Assembly: GCA_902785605.1 (NCBI GenBank)
Contig: CACZZL010000011.1
Span: forward strand, 1 to 60,033
Origin: an uncultured Bacteroidales bacterium
GTDB taxonomy: Bacteria; Bacteroidota; Bacteroidia; Bacteroidales; Paludibacteraceae
DNA length: 60,033 bases
Direction: 5' to 3'
Made by a program: the position numbers and the translations under genes. Under the pieces are notes generated by a model. It saw only the letters and a program-made list of their open reading frames with translations. It searched no databases and had not been told where the DNA came from. Shown here piece by piece: positions 34,701 through 42,838 of this stretch. How positions within the stretch are numbered: the stretch's first letter is position 1; each line of letters opens with the position of its first letter.

Positions 34701-37700
34701 AGATGGATTTGTTTATACATCAGAGCATGGAGCGGATATTTTCTCTTCCGTTGAGGATGCTGGTACGTTCTTGTTCTTTACGAATGATCATAAGGACTAT
34801 GTTAGTGTTAGTCAGAAAAATGGTGGTGTAACTTTCTATCCGGTCAAACTAAAGAACGATATAGTATTTGCAGAAACAGAATATGCTTACGTAGAGGCAG
34901 GGGCAGAAGCTGCAGAAGACGATACCTATTGTTATATGGACTTGGATAATACAGGTGGTCGTTGGACAAAATTAATGCAGCGTGCATGTTTTACAGTGGA
35001 TGAAGCGAATCCGGAAAATGAGATTTATTATATCAAATCACAGGAATATGTAGAAGTAGTTGTGCGTAGGGCAGAACTGGTGGAAATTTTTGATGCAGAT
35101 GGAGACCCGTTTGATGAAATTTGGCAAATGGAAGGTAATAGCGACCATACTTTCAGTGATGCTGCGGGGGCAGGACGCTTGTTTATCATGACACGTGATT
35201 GCCAATGGTGGGAAGTAGAACAGAAGAATAATCTTTATCATTGTCTTCACCCGTCTAACGATACTTATTACTATTGGGATACTATCAACAAAGAGGCAAA
35301 TGATGGAACTTATGCCTCGGTGGAATTGGATGGTAAAGGAAATCCGCTTGATTCAATCGTTGTTCCCTGTTGGAAAGAGAAGAGATTTACTATCACATGG
35401 AAAGACTACAACGGCACTGTACTGAGAACGTACGAAGTGCCTTATGGCACAATAGCAGAGTACATGAGTACGAACCCGACGCGTCCGGCAAGTATCGATT
35501 ATACCTACGACTTCACCGGATGGAGTCCGGCTCTCGGCAAAGTGACCAGCGATGTAACCTACACGGCTACCTACGAGGCTAAGCAAATCAAATACACCAT
35601 CGTGTTTGAGCAAGACGGTGGTATGGAGATTGAGCGTCACTTGCTGGCACGCAACGAAATGCCGGTATGTGAGAACGAACCGACCCGTACGGGATATATC
35701 CTCCAATGGGAACCGGCTCTCGCCGCTGTAACGCACGATACTACCTATGTAGCTACGTGGCTGCCCGAACCGCCGACAGAGTTCGCTATCCGCTTCGTTG
35801 ACTATGACGGTAAGACGGAACTGAAGAAAGACAGCGTGGAGGTAGGTACTATGCCGACACCGCCGGCTATTGTAGAGGGCAAACCGCAGAAAGAAGACAA
35901 ATCGTTCGGTGGCAAGCCGGCAACAGCAGAATATACCTATGTCTTCGACCATTGGTCACCGGCTGTAACGGAAGTAACACAGGCTATGACCTATGTTGCT
36001 GTATATCGTGAGGAGGCAGTGCTCTATTCTGTTCGTTTTGAAGACGAATACGGAAATGAGATAGAGACCAACCCATATGCTTATGGCGAAACACCGGTTT
36101 GCTCGTCAGCACCGACGAAAACCAATACAGCACAATATACCTATTCGTTCGCATGGACACCGCAGATACAAACAGTGACAGGTGATGCTACTTATAGAGC
36201 GGTATTTACTCCGACGACTAACAAATATACCGTTAGCGTCAAGAGTAATCCTTCCGGTGCATGTGCAATTTCCGGTGCAGGTATTTATGACTACAATACA
36301 TCGGCAACTATCACGCTTTCTGTTAATTCCGGTTATACCTTTAATGGATGGAGCGCCGGTCAAAGTGATTTGGATACCACTATCACCGTTACATCAGATG
36401 TCAATCTGGTAGCTAACTTTACGTACGACGGAGAAGGAACCAAGTATACGATTACTTGGAAAAATGAGGCTGGTACCGCTAATCTGGTAGATCCTGTTAC
36501 GCAATTAGAGAATACAGCTACTATCTACACAGGCCCTGCGCCAACTGAAGTGGGTGACGCCCAGTATTCGTATGTCTTTGACGGTTGGGTAACAGATACG
36601 GATTATCCGGAAGAAGGTGTGTTCTACAAGAACAACATGACCCCGAAGGCGACGGGAAATGCAACCTACTATGCACATTTTGCTGCAGTGCTTAACCAAT
36701 ATACCGTTTATTGGAAGAACGAAGCAGGTACGGCTAATATCGAAATGGATATTGACCAGCCGTATGGTGCAGAAGTGGCATATAACAGTGCTACTCCGAC
36801 CAAGAATGCAGATGCAGACTATAGTTATACCTTTGACGGGTGGTCGGCAACCCAAGGCGGTGCAGTTGTTCCTCTGCCGGCTACGGTAAGCGGAGATGCA
36901 GCCTTCTATGCACATTTCAGCAAGACCCCTGTCCTGCCTACGAATCTTATCTTGGGTGCGTCCGGAAGCGCTGATCTTGCAAGTGCGGACGTCAAGAAGA
37001 ATGATCTCGTCATCACTTCTAATGGCATTAACTCTTCTGAATTGAAAGGCGCTAATAACTTGACTTTAACCGGTGAAGCGATCTTCCGCTTGGAAAAGAA
37101 CTTTGCTGCACAGACATGGTACGCCGTAGCTGTGCCTTGGACGGTAGCACTCAGCGGCATTCGTGATAAGAGCGGCAATGCCTTCGCTGCTAACAGCGTC
37201 TATGTCCTTGAGTTCGATGCCAATGCGTATGCAACGGCAAACCGTGATGAGGGCAGAAATGACTACTGGCATTTCCTGGATCAAAACGGACATGACATGC
37301 AGCCGGGTAAACTCTATATGATCTGGTTCAAGTATGCGCAGACAGCTGTTCAATTCTATAAGAAAGACGGCGCAGAGATCTGGAACACGGAGACATCAGT
37401 ATCGCCTGCAGGTGGTAGTATCGCTAGCCAATCCAACTGGAATGCGATTGCCAACCCCGCTTTGTACCATGCAGATTTGAGCACCGGAGCTGCGGATGGA
37501 GATGTCCTGAAATATAATGGTAATGACAGTTATGTTCTTGGCTCTACAAGCAACATGATTGTAGGTGAACCGATGTTCGTTCAGGTAAGCTCTCCTGCCA
37601 CTGTTGTAGCAGTTCAGATAGGTGGCGCATCCCCTGCTCCTTACCATCGTGCGCCTGAAACCACTACAGAGGCAAACAACCGTTTCGTAGTCGAATTGAC

Positions 37701-38208
37701 GCAGGCAGGCCGGTTGAATGACCGTATGATTGTTCAGACGGCTGAAGAAAAGGCTAATGAATACGTCATCGGTAAGGATCTTGCGAAGATGGGCGTCAGC
37801 GCACTGAACGCACAGATGTGGATCAACCGCTATGATGCAAAACTCTGTAAGAACACCCTTGCGCTGCAAGGTGAGAGCGTCGAATACCCGTTGAATATCT
37901 CTGCTCCGCAAGCTGGAGAATATGTCCTCTCTGCTTCGCAGGAACGCGGTAATGCAACGCTCTATCTGACTCGCAACGGCGAAGCTATCTGGAACCTCTC
38001 GGAGAGCGACTATGTGATGACTCTGGAGCAAGGTACAACAGCCGAGTACGGTCTGCGAGTGAGCGCGAAAGCACCGCAAGTGGCTACCGGTGTGGACGAG
38101 GCCGTAGTGGATGCGCAAGGCGAAATCAAGAAAGTGCTCATTGACAATAAGGTATATATCATCCGTGGCAACAATGTATACACGGTAGATGGTCAAATGG
38201 TTAAATAA
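31729..38208 (+). CDS. Very large exported repeat protein with type IX-like C-terminus
   Basis: A 2159-residue protein. ATG 31729 is preferred to GTG 31726. The signal peptide ends TTAWAG. Residues about 300-480 carry NGT/NGG-rich repeats (GTLEQNGATITGSVTNNGTM) like a right-handed beta-helix. From about 1218 to 1745 come six to eight InlB-B/Listeria-Bacteroides-type repeats (YTITWKNEAGT, YTYSFAWTP, TYVATW). The end (about 2120-2159; KKVLIDNKVYIIRGNNVYTVDGQMVK is its core, here over 20 residues apart only in parts) resembles Bacteroidales C-terminal sorting domains for the type IX system. The first 1200 codons are visibly more AT-rich than the rest. Likely a surface adhesin; ligand unknown. 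Confidence 0.85.
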   Translation: MRKLVVRFLMLLFVLGMSTTAWAGGLLNQLDEDQRREIMAALTANPKYNAQLTGMPSTTGSGFVYVTTDESEPFENTYEEGKSNVKTNGLNISMRGMSEFQVYMYAWAKPAPGYFFTGWSFTPDGTDIHDMEEDGVRERLTRKYDVSTDSNEVANYTIYGTFEPIRMTDYVITGSNSTDNSGECSQSVVIALYGEAEDIDAEDFKVPQVTKKAGTNGAWEVTEWDYDETNSGKVTVKVKFTAPDDAPAEYAANLVLETKADIRMNVYLNARTALSSDYDISLYDGKNYVKAIDWSELATEDLTGYTNPIVKLNSNYSSLVTITKDITLDLNGYSLSTLAVSDNTNVTLAYSAFGGEITDEITVNGKLVLNGGKISAALINYGTLEQNGATITGSVTNNGTMTTTDGVLTATLNSNATLILNGGAFNTTNAVAIMVNSGSATIRKGTISGADYGLQVDATGTATVEKLAIIDGGTKALNCISGGTLTVNCGKFADPNKLNDGTIDFVSAYFQANESELSIVSGKAIWRNTSGAEFRDGYKFFSGDWNDAKTAGVSVCHIGSTSYATLEDALAFANTTNEHLTIVMDNDYTLPAGYYTLPENAILLIPRNDTQDSETEVVNRMYDLGSDLTDSAIKPSMHRRLIFESGVNMDVYGTIEVAGSQYSYGGVYTGAACGTHGLLQMNKGSHMTLQDRSVLRAWGFITGDIASADDQKHVPMGEIDARRGSTVHELFQMGDWGSAMNAGMGLILGTDLFPLNTYFIQNIEVPVKYHPGAILSTATTVREKGLGIQVMMSADDIKIIGVSSGEPAMFSMDEMADAENTWVRKWYDASTDQQVYDINSGAHVGQLIIPLVSSPLFPMVPGLLGVDVPKEMVPTEVVLNSSQYNLPLTNNFKLHLLSGELDFTQNTELLPGCEVEIDKEATVYISKNPNFNSGDLYVFDWQDWSDNAEGEFARLVSYTPLFNGQPTTRVVDDNEGIGSAKINVHGAFETRDGFVYTSEHGADIFSSVEDAGTFLFFTNDHKDYVSVSQKNGGVTFYPVKLKNDIVFAETEYAYVEAGAEAAEDDTYCYMDLDNTGGRWTKLMQRACFTVDEANPENEIYYIKSQEYVEVVVRRAELVEIFDADGDPFDEIWQMEGNSDHTFSDAAGAGRLFIMTRDCQWWEVEQKNNLYHCLHPSNDTYYYWDTINKEANDGTYASVELDGKGNPLDSIVVPCWKEKRFTITWKDYNGTVLRTYEVPYGTIAEYMSTNPTRPASIDYTYDFTGWSPALGKVTSDVTYTATYEAKQIKYTIVFEQDGGMEIERHLLARNEMPVCENEPTRTGYILQWEPALAAVTHDTTYVATWLPEPPTEFAIRFVDYDGKTELKKDSVEVGTMPTPPAIVEGKPQKEDKSFGGKPATAEYTYVFDHWSPAVTEVTQAMTYVAVYREEAVLYSVRFEDEYGNEIETNPYAYGETPVCSSAPTKTNTAQYTYSFAWTPQIQTVTGDATYRAVFTPTTNKYTVSVKSNPSGACAISGAGIYDYNTSATITLSVNSGYTFNGWSAGQSDLDTTITVTSDVNLVANFTYDGEGTKYTITWKNEAGTANLVDPVTQLENTATIYTGPAPTEVGDAQYSYVFDGWVTDTDYPEEGVFYKNNMTPKATGNATYYAHFAAVLNQYTVYWKNEAGTANIEMDIDQPYGAEVAYNSATPTKNADADYSYTFDGWSATQGGAVVPLPATVSGDAAFYAHFSKTPVLPTNLILGASGSADLASADVKKNDLVITSNGINSSELKGANNLTLTGEAIFRLEKNFAAQTWYAVAVPWTVALSGIRDKSGNAFAANSVYVLEFDANAYATANRDEGRNDYWHFLDQNGHDMQPGKLYMIWFKYAQTAVQFYKKDGAEIWNTETSVSPAGGSIASQSNWNAIANPALYHADLSTGAADGDVLKYNGNDSYVLGSTSNMIVGEPMFVQVSSPATVVAVQIGGASPAPYHRAPETTTEANNRFVVELTQAGRLNDRMIVQTAEEKANEYVIGKDLAKMGVSALNAQMWINRYDAKLCKNTLALQGESVEYPLNISAPQAGEYVLSASQERGNATLYLTRNGEAIWNLSESDYVMTLEQGTTAEYGLRVSAKAPQVATGVDEAVVDAQGEIKKVLIDNKVYIIRGNNVYTVDGQMVK

Positions 38209-38220
38209 GGAGGAAAAATT

Positions 38221-38376
38221 ATGGAAAAGAAAGCATATATAAACCCTCTTATGGAGGTTGAGACAATCAGTATGGGTAATTGTATACTGAGTGGCAGTCC
38301 TACGGATCCGCATCCGATACCACCTCTTGGACCTGGACTAAGTCCGGTTCGTCGCCGTTGGACGGAAGTGTTCTAA
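38221..38376 (+). CDS. 51-aa conserved-type small peptide downstream of the surface protein
   Basis: ATG 38221 lies 12 bases after the large gene and 7 bases after an AAGGAGG Shine-Dalgarno sequence, which is rare here and argues for translation. The peptide begins MEKKAYINPLMEVETISMGN and continues to a Cys, a GSPTD site, a Pro/Gly-rich middle (HPIPPLGPGLSP) and RRRWTEVF. I recall many Bacteroidales short proteins starting MKKxYxxPxxE, often after surface-protein genes and unannotated. It has no signal peptide. A terminator follows directly. Confidence 0.75.
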   Translation: MEKKAYINPLMEVETISMGNCILSGSPTDPHPIPPLGPGLSPVRRRWTEVF

Positions 38377-38380
38377 TTCG

Positions 38381-38420
38381 AAAAATCGCATGTACGTGTA
38401 AGCGTATGTGCGATTTTTTT
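38381..38420 (+). terminator. Terminator of the surface protein operon
   Basis: AAATCGCA pairs with TGCGATTT, with inner TACG/CGTA, followed by seven T. Strong. Confidence 0.88.
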
Positions 38421-38428
38421 GTTTTTAT

Positions 38429-38459
38429 TTGCGTATGTCAAAAAAAAGCACTACCTTTG
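38429..38459 (+). promoter_or_regulatory. Promoter of the GH97 gene
   Basis: TTGCGTAT (38429-38436), 15-base spacer with an A run, TACCTTTG (38452-38459). Confidence 0.88.
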
Positions 38460-38488
38460 CCACCAAAACATAGTTAACCCTATCTCTT

Positions 38489-40486
38489 ATGAAACGAATC
38501 TTCTATCTGCTACCATTTCTTTTGCTGTTTGCAGCATGTAATCAACAACCCCAAATCAGTTCGCCCAACGGACAAGTAACTCTCACATTTCGTGTGAATA
38601 AATCCGGTGTGCCGCAGTATAGCGTGAGCAAAAACAATACGACTCTCATTCTGTGGTCTTCGCTGGGACTGGCATGTGCAGAGCAGGATCTGACTTCCGG
38701 CTTTGAGATTACCGACACAGAGAGCCAATTCTTTTCCGACAAATGGGAAACGGTGTGGGGAGAAGAACGCGTAATAGTAGACCGACACTATGAGATGCGG
38801 GTAGCGCTGCAGCATCAGTCGGGAGTGCGAATGGATGTGCTGTTCCGCGTGTTCGATGACGGGATAGCTTTCCGTTATATCTTCCCCGAGCAAGAGATGC
38901 GTTCGCTGACCATCACTGACGAGATCTCCGAATACCGCTTCGCGGCGGACCATGCGGCATGGTCTATCCCTTGGCGTACGGAGTACTACGAAGGGCTGTG
39001 GACTAAGGCTCCGCTCTCCGAGCAGACAGACACCCTCTGTTCGCCTGTGACGCTGGAGTTGGCAGATGGCGGGTATGCGTTTGTGCATGAGGCTGCGTTG
39101 TATGACTATCCGGCGCAAAACCTATATATGAAGGATGGCGCGTTGCGCATCTATCTGACGCCGTGGCTGGATAGTACCAAGCAGGCATTGGATGCCAAAG
39201 CCTATGAAACGCTGCCGTTTGCGACCCCGTGGCGCATGGTCATATTGGCGGATGACCTAAGACAGATGGTCGCTTCGCGTATCATGCTCAATCTGAACGA
39301 GCCCTGCGCAATAGAAGACCCAAGTTGGATCAAGCCGATGAAGTTCATTGGTATCTGGTGGGGGATGCACATGAAGTCTATGACCTGGGAGCAGGGACCG
39401 ATACATGGTGCGACGACGGCAAATATGGAACGGTACTTGCGTTTCGCCAAGGAGCACGGTATTCAGGCTGTGTTAGCCGAAGGATGGAACTTGGGATGGG
39501 AGACCTGGGAACATTTCTCGTTCACCGAGCCGTATGATGATTGGAACATGGATTACCTGAGCCAATTGGCCGACAGTCTGGGTGTGCAGATCATCGGACA
39601 CAATGAGACCGGAGGTAATGCTGCCGACTACGAAGACCAATTGGAGGCAGCGTATGCGTATCATCAGGCGCATGGAATCCATGCCATCAAGACCGGCTAC
39701 GTGTCGCCGATCATCCGCACGGTGGACGGGTTGCAGTGGAACAAAGGGCAATCAGGCGTGCGCCATTACCGTAAGATCATTGAGACCGCTGCCAAGTACC
39801 ATATCGCTATCGACAACCACGAGCCGGTCATGCCGACCGGTCTGCAGCGAACGTGGCCGAACCTGATGACGCAGGAAGGAGTCCGGGGCCAGGAATGGAA
39901 CGCATGGAGTAATGACGGCGGCAGTCCGTGCAGCCACGTGACAATACTGCCGTTCACACGTGTGATGGCAGGACCGGTCGATTACACGCCGGGTGTGTTC
40001 GCGTTTGAGAATCCCGTCATGCCGCAGACCCGCGTGCACGCAACACTCATGAACCAATTGGGCCTGTTCGTGTGCATCTATAGTCCGCTGCAGATGGCGT
40101 GTGACCTGCCGGAGAACTACATGAAGCACCCGGACGCGTTCCATTTCATTGAAGATGTGCCCTGCAACTGGGAGCGCTCGATGTTAGTCGATGGTGTGAT
40201 CGGAGAGTACTGCATCTTCGCCCGTCAGGAGCGCGGCAGCGAGAATTGGTATATAGGCGGTGTCAATGCGGACGAGGCACGCGAAGTGACGATCCCGTTG
40301 AGTATGTTAACGGAGGGAAAGACGTACGTCGCCACGATCTATCGGGACGGAGAGGAAGCGGACTGGCAGACCAATCCGTACGACTATGAGATAGAGGAAC
40401 AGACGGTGACGGCTGCGGATGTGCTGCAGTTACGCATGGCATCCGGAGGCGGTTTGGCAATAGCGGTCAAACCGGCAGCTTTATAA
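38489..40486 (+). CDS. GH97 glycoside hydrolase lipoprotein (SusB family)
   Basis: A 665-residue protein with lipoprotein signal (LLLFAACNQ), GH97 N-terminal beta-sandwich (ISSPNGQVTLTFRVNKSG), catalytic barrel (WWGMHMKSMTWEQG, HGATTANMERYLRFA) and C-terminal sheet. In the barrel GIHAIKTGY has Gly where retaining members carry the Asp nucleophile, and DNHEPVMPTGLQRTWPN and MTQEGVRGQEWN carry the Glu residues used by inverting members, so an SusB-like inverting alpha-glucosidase is likely. It would act at the cell surface or in the periplasm on alpha-glucans. It stands alone, without susCD. Confidence 0.93.
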   Translation: MKRIFYLLPFLLLFAACNQQPQISSPNGQVTLTFRVNKSGVPQYSVSKNNTTLILWSSLGLACAEQDLTSGFEITDTESQFFSDKWETVWGEERVIVDRHYEMRVALQHQSGVRMDVLFRVFDDGIAFRYIFPEQEMRSLTITDEISEYRFAADHAAWSIPWRTEYYEGLWTKAPLSEQTDTLCSPVTLELADGGYAFVHEAALYDYPAQNLYMKDGALRIYLTPWLDSTKQALDAKAYETLPFATPWRMVILADDLRQMVASRIMLNLNEPCAIEDPSWIKPMKFIGIWWGMHMKSMTWEQGPIHGATTANMERYLRFAKEHGIQAVLAEGWNLGWETWEHFSFTEPYDDWNMDYLSQLADSLGVQIIGHNETGGNAADYEDQLEAAYAYHQAHGIHAIKTGYVSPIIRTVDGLQWNKGQSGVRHYRKIIETAAKYHIAIDNHEPVMPTGLQRTWPNLMTQEGVRGQEWNAWSNDGGSPCSHVTILPFTRVMAGPVDYTPGVFAFENPVMPQTRVHATLMNQLGLFVCIYSPLQMACDLPENYMKHPDAFHFIEDVPCNWERSMLVDGVIGEYCIFARQERGSENWYIGGVNADEAREVTIPLSMLTEGKTYVATIYRDGEEADWQTNPYDYEIEEQTVTAADVLQLRMASGGGLAIAVKPAAL

Positions 40487-42826
40487 TCCCAAATGAATAC
40501 GGAAACGCATCGCCCATGCTACTTCGGGCGAGAGCGACCAAACAGAGTATAGGTCGGCAACACGTAGAATGTTGCCGATTCCTATTCCTATCTCGGAATA
40601 GAACTGGTGCCCGCTTGTGTCTCCGGCCGATAGCGTACAAACCGAATGACTCCGGTAGCCGTAAGCAATCTTGGCTTCTACCAGCTCGCGCAAGTGCAAC
40701 CAGCGGATACCGGGAATGAGGTTAAAGAGAATGCCTTGTCCGTTCCACTCGGTCTGCAGTGTGACGTATTTGTCTGCCATCAATTGGTAGCCGTGCAGCA
40801 AAGTGAAACGGTACGGGTCGTAGGCATATCCTTGGTTGGCGGATGCCTGCCAGAGCATCGTCTGCGGCACGTGCCCGAAGATAGCACCCGCTTGCAGCGC
40901 ATATGTCAGGGTGCCACCCATGCCGAGGTTAGCGTGCTGGGTGAGCATGAGACGTAAGTGCGCGTAGAGTGCACTTTGCGTGTTGGCGCTTTGCCAGTGA
41001 CCGGCTTCCAGTCCGAGGTACAGAACGGGGTACTTGTGGGAATAAGCATAACGGCGCATGAAGAAACCGTCGTATTTGCGTTCGCCCCAGCTTAGACGTG
41101 CGATGAACGACATGGACTGATAGGAGTAGGGATCAATAGGCATGGTGTAAGGAGCGTCCCGATTCCAACCTGCGCGAAGATAGGTCTGCGTCTCCAGATG
41201 AGGAGTCCAATCGGCGAACCAACGGAATTGAATCTGTCGTTGGCGCATGGCGGTGTTGACGCACAGCGAGTCACGGTGCAACGCCTCGAAAGCATATGCC
41301 GTGAAATCGAAGTTTCCCCAACCCATGGAGTTCTCCCGCAACAGACGGTCAAAATCATCTACCTCCGACCAAACATAGCGGTCGTTGTACTCCAGTTGCA
41401 AGGTGTTTTTCCTCGGTGTGGGAAGATTAATGGAGATTCGTCCCATACCTTTTGGACTGCGGTCCTTGAATCCGTAGCCTACGGAGGCTTCGAGGCTGAT
41501 CACTTCGGAGAAACGCTCGTTGGTGCGGAACGGTAAACCGATATGTACTCCTTCGTGCTTGTTGACCTGTAGTATCTCTTCGATATGTCCTATATCGACC
41601 GGTGTGCCGGTAGGTATATATCCCGTGGTGGCAATCGTAGCAATCCATTTGGCCGTGCGGATAATAGGCAGACTGTCCAAGGTGGCGAATACGGAGTCTG
41701 TTGGCGGAATAGGAGTATTAGATTCCCTAGGAATACCAGGTATCCTAGGCTGACTCGTGTTATTCTTTAGCGAGGTTGTCAGCAATAGGGTCGGGAAGAC
41801 CGTGCCGGCTTGCTCGGATTTGATAGCGATATCCAAGATGGCGGAGACATGTTCGTCTGCGATAGAACCGTCTTCGTTCAGCGTCTGCGACACATGTAAG
41901 GTGTTGACGTAGTTGACAGCTACTTCCGCCGGTACATAGGCACTGATAGAACGAAGCGCAAACGTAGTGGTATCAATCACCATCTGACCGTTAAAGGTGG
42001 CGTAGAACGAGTTTTTCGTCCGAAAGTCTATTCGAACGTGATTAGAGATAGTATCGTCTTCGACGATATAATAGCGATAATATAGGTTGCCTCCGCTGGC
42101 CAAGGGCGAGAGGAACGCGTGCCCCATGAGGGAGACGGAGTTGGCATAAAAATTGAGGTTGCCTTCCCCGCCCAAGAGGGACGAGTAGTCCGTGGACGAG
42201 AGAATGAGCGCCTGAGTGCGTTGATCATTAGCAGGGATCATCTCCTGACCGGAGAGTCGGAACGACTGCGTCTCGCGGTATAAGGGCAGGATATAGGTAG
42301 AGTCTTCCTGTGCGATCATACCTGACTGCAGACTGCGCCAAAGTGCTCGACGCAGGTGCCGTTTCTGGATATGTGAGACATAGAGTGTCTGTTCGCGTTG
42401 CGCCACAAAAGACTGTTCAGGATGCAGTGTGCGGTCGTTGTCCGGACGGTGTGCCCGTACCTGACGCAGCAGTTCGAGTGCAGGGTTCTCATTAGGCGCC
42501 ACGACAATCTCCGTCAGTGTGGTCGTCTTTTCCCGCATCGCTACCTGCAGACCCGCCAAGGCTCCGGGCGTGATCTCAAAACGCTGAGTGTAGTAGCCGA
42601 CCGCAGAGAAGACCAGTTGCGCCTTGCCGGTCATATCGACTCGTAAGGCGTATGAACCGTTCTCATCGGAACTGGTACCTATCTTTGTGCCCCGGAAATG
42701 AATATTCACATTCGGAATAGCTTCTCCCGTCGTCTCGTTAACCACTTCGCCGACAATGATGGTTTCCACTGCCTGCAAAGGCAATGAAAGCAACAATAGT
42801 CCTATAAGCCATAACCTGTAACCCAT
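40481..42826 (-). CDS. DUF5686 outer-membrane protein with carboxypeptidase-like domain
   Basis: A 781-residue protein: signal peptide (MGYRLWLIGLLLLSLPLQA), a CarboxypepD_reg-like beta-sandwich (GEVVNETTGEAIPNVNIHFRGTKIGTSSDENGSYAL) and a long DUF5686 part rich in amphipathic strands, ending in a hydrophobic C-terminus as in outer-membrane barrels. Role unknown. The start codon and first residues come from a heptamer array (42804-42838), and the linker QPRIPGIPRESNTPIPP from a 9-bp array (41710-41754). Its 3' end overlaps the convergent GH97 gene by 6 bases. Confidence 0.87.
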   Translation of the reverse strand: MGYRLWLIGLLLLSLPLQAVETIIVGEVVNETTGEAIPNVNIHFRGTKIGTSSDENGSYALRVDMTGKAQLVFSAVGYYTQRFEITPGALAGLQVAMREKTTTLTEIVVAPNENPALELLRQVRAHRPDNDRTLHPEQSFVAQREQTLYVSHIQKRHLRRALWRSLQSGMIAQEDSTYILPLYRETQSFRLSGQEMIPANDQRTQALILSSTDYSSLLGGEGNLNFYANSVSLMGHAFLSPLASGGNLYYRYYIVEDDTISNHVRIDFRTKNSFYATFNGQMVIDTTTFALRSISAYVPAEVAVNYVNTLHVSQTLNEDGSIADEHVSAILDIAIKSEQAGTVFPTLLLTTSLKNNTSQPRIPGIPRESNTPIPPTDSVFATLDSLPIIRTAKWIATIATTGYIPTGTPVDIGHIEEILQVNKHEGVHIGLPFRTNERFSEVISLEASVGYGFKDRSPKGMGRISINLPTPRKNTLQLEYNDRYVWSEVDDFDRLLRENSMGWGNFDFTAYAFEALHRDSLCVNTAMRQRQIQFRWFADWTPHLETQTYLRAGWNRDAPYTMPIDPYSYQSMSFIARLSWGERKYDGFFMRRYAYSHKYPVLYLGLEAGHWQSANTQSALYAHLRLMLTQHANLGMGGTLTYALQAGAIFGHVPQTMLWQASANQGYAYDPYRFTLLHGYQLMADKYVTLQTEWNGQGILFNLIPGIRWLHLRELVEAKIAYGYRSHSVCTLSAGDTSGHQFYSEIGIGIGNILRVADLYSVWSLSPEVAWAMRFRIHLGL
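41710..41754. repeat. Five 9-bp TAGG-type units inside the DUF5686 gene
   Basis: 9-mers begin at 41710, 41719, 41728, 41737 and 41746 (TAGGA, TAGAT, TAGGA, CAGGT, TAGGC). In frame on the minus strand: PRI, PGI, PRE, SNT, PIP. Confidence 0.88.
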
Positions 42827-42838
42827 AACCTTTAACCT
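42804..42838. repeat. Five 7-bp units spanning xerD stop and DUF5686 start
   Basis: Heptamers close to ATAACCT at 42804, 42811, 42818, 42825 and 42832. The xerD stop (42832-42834) and the next start codon (42824-42826) both fall in the array. On the minus strand the unit is GGTTATN, the same family as in ddl (53487-53521). Confidence 0.9.
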
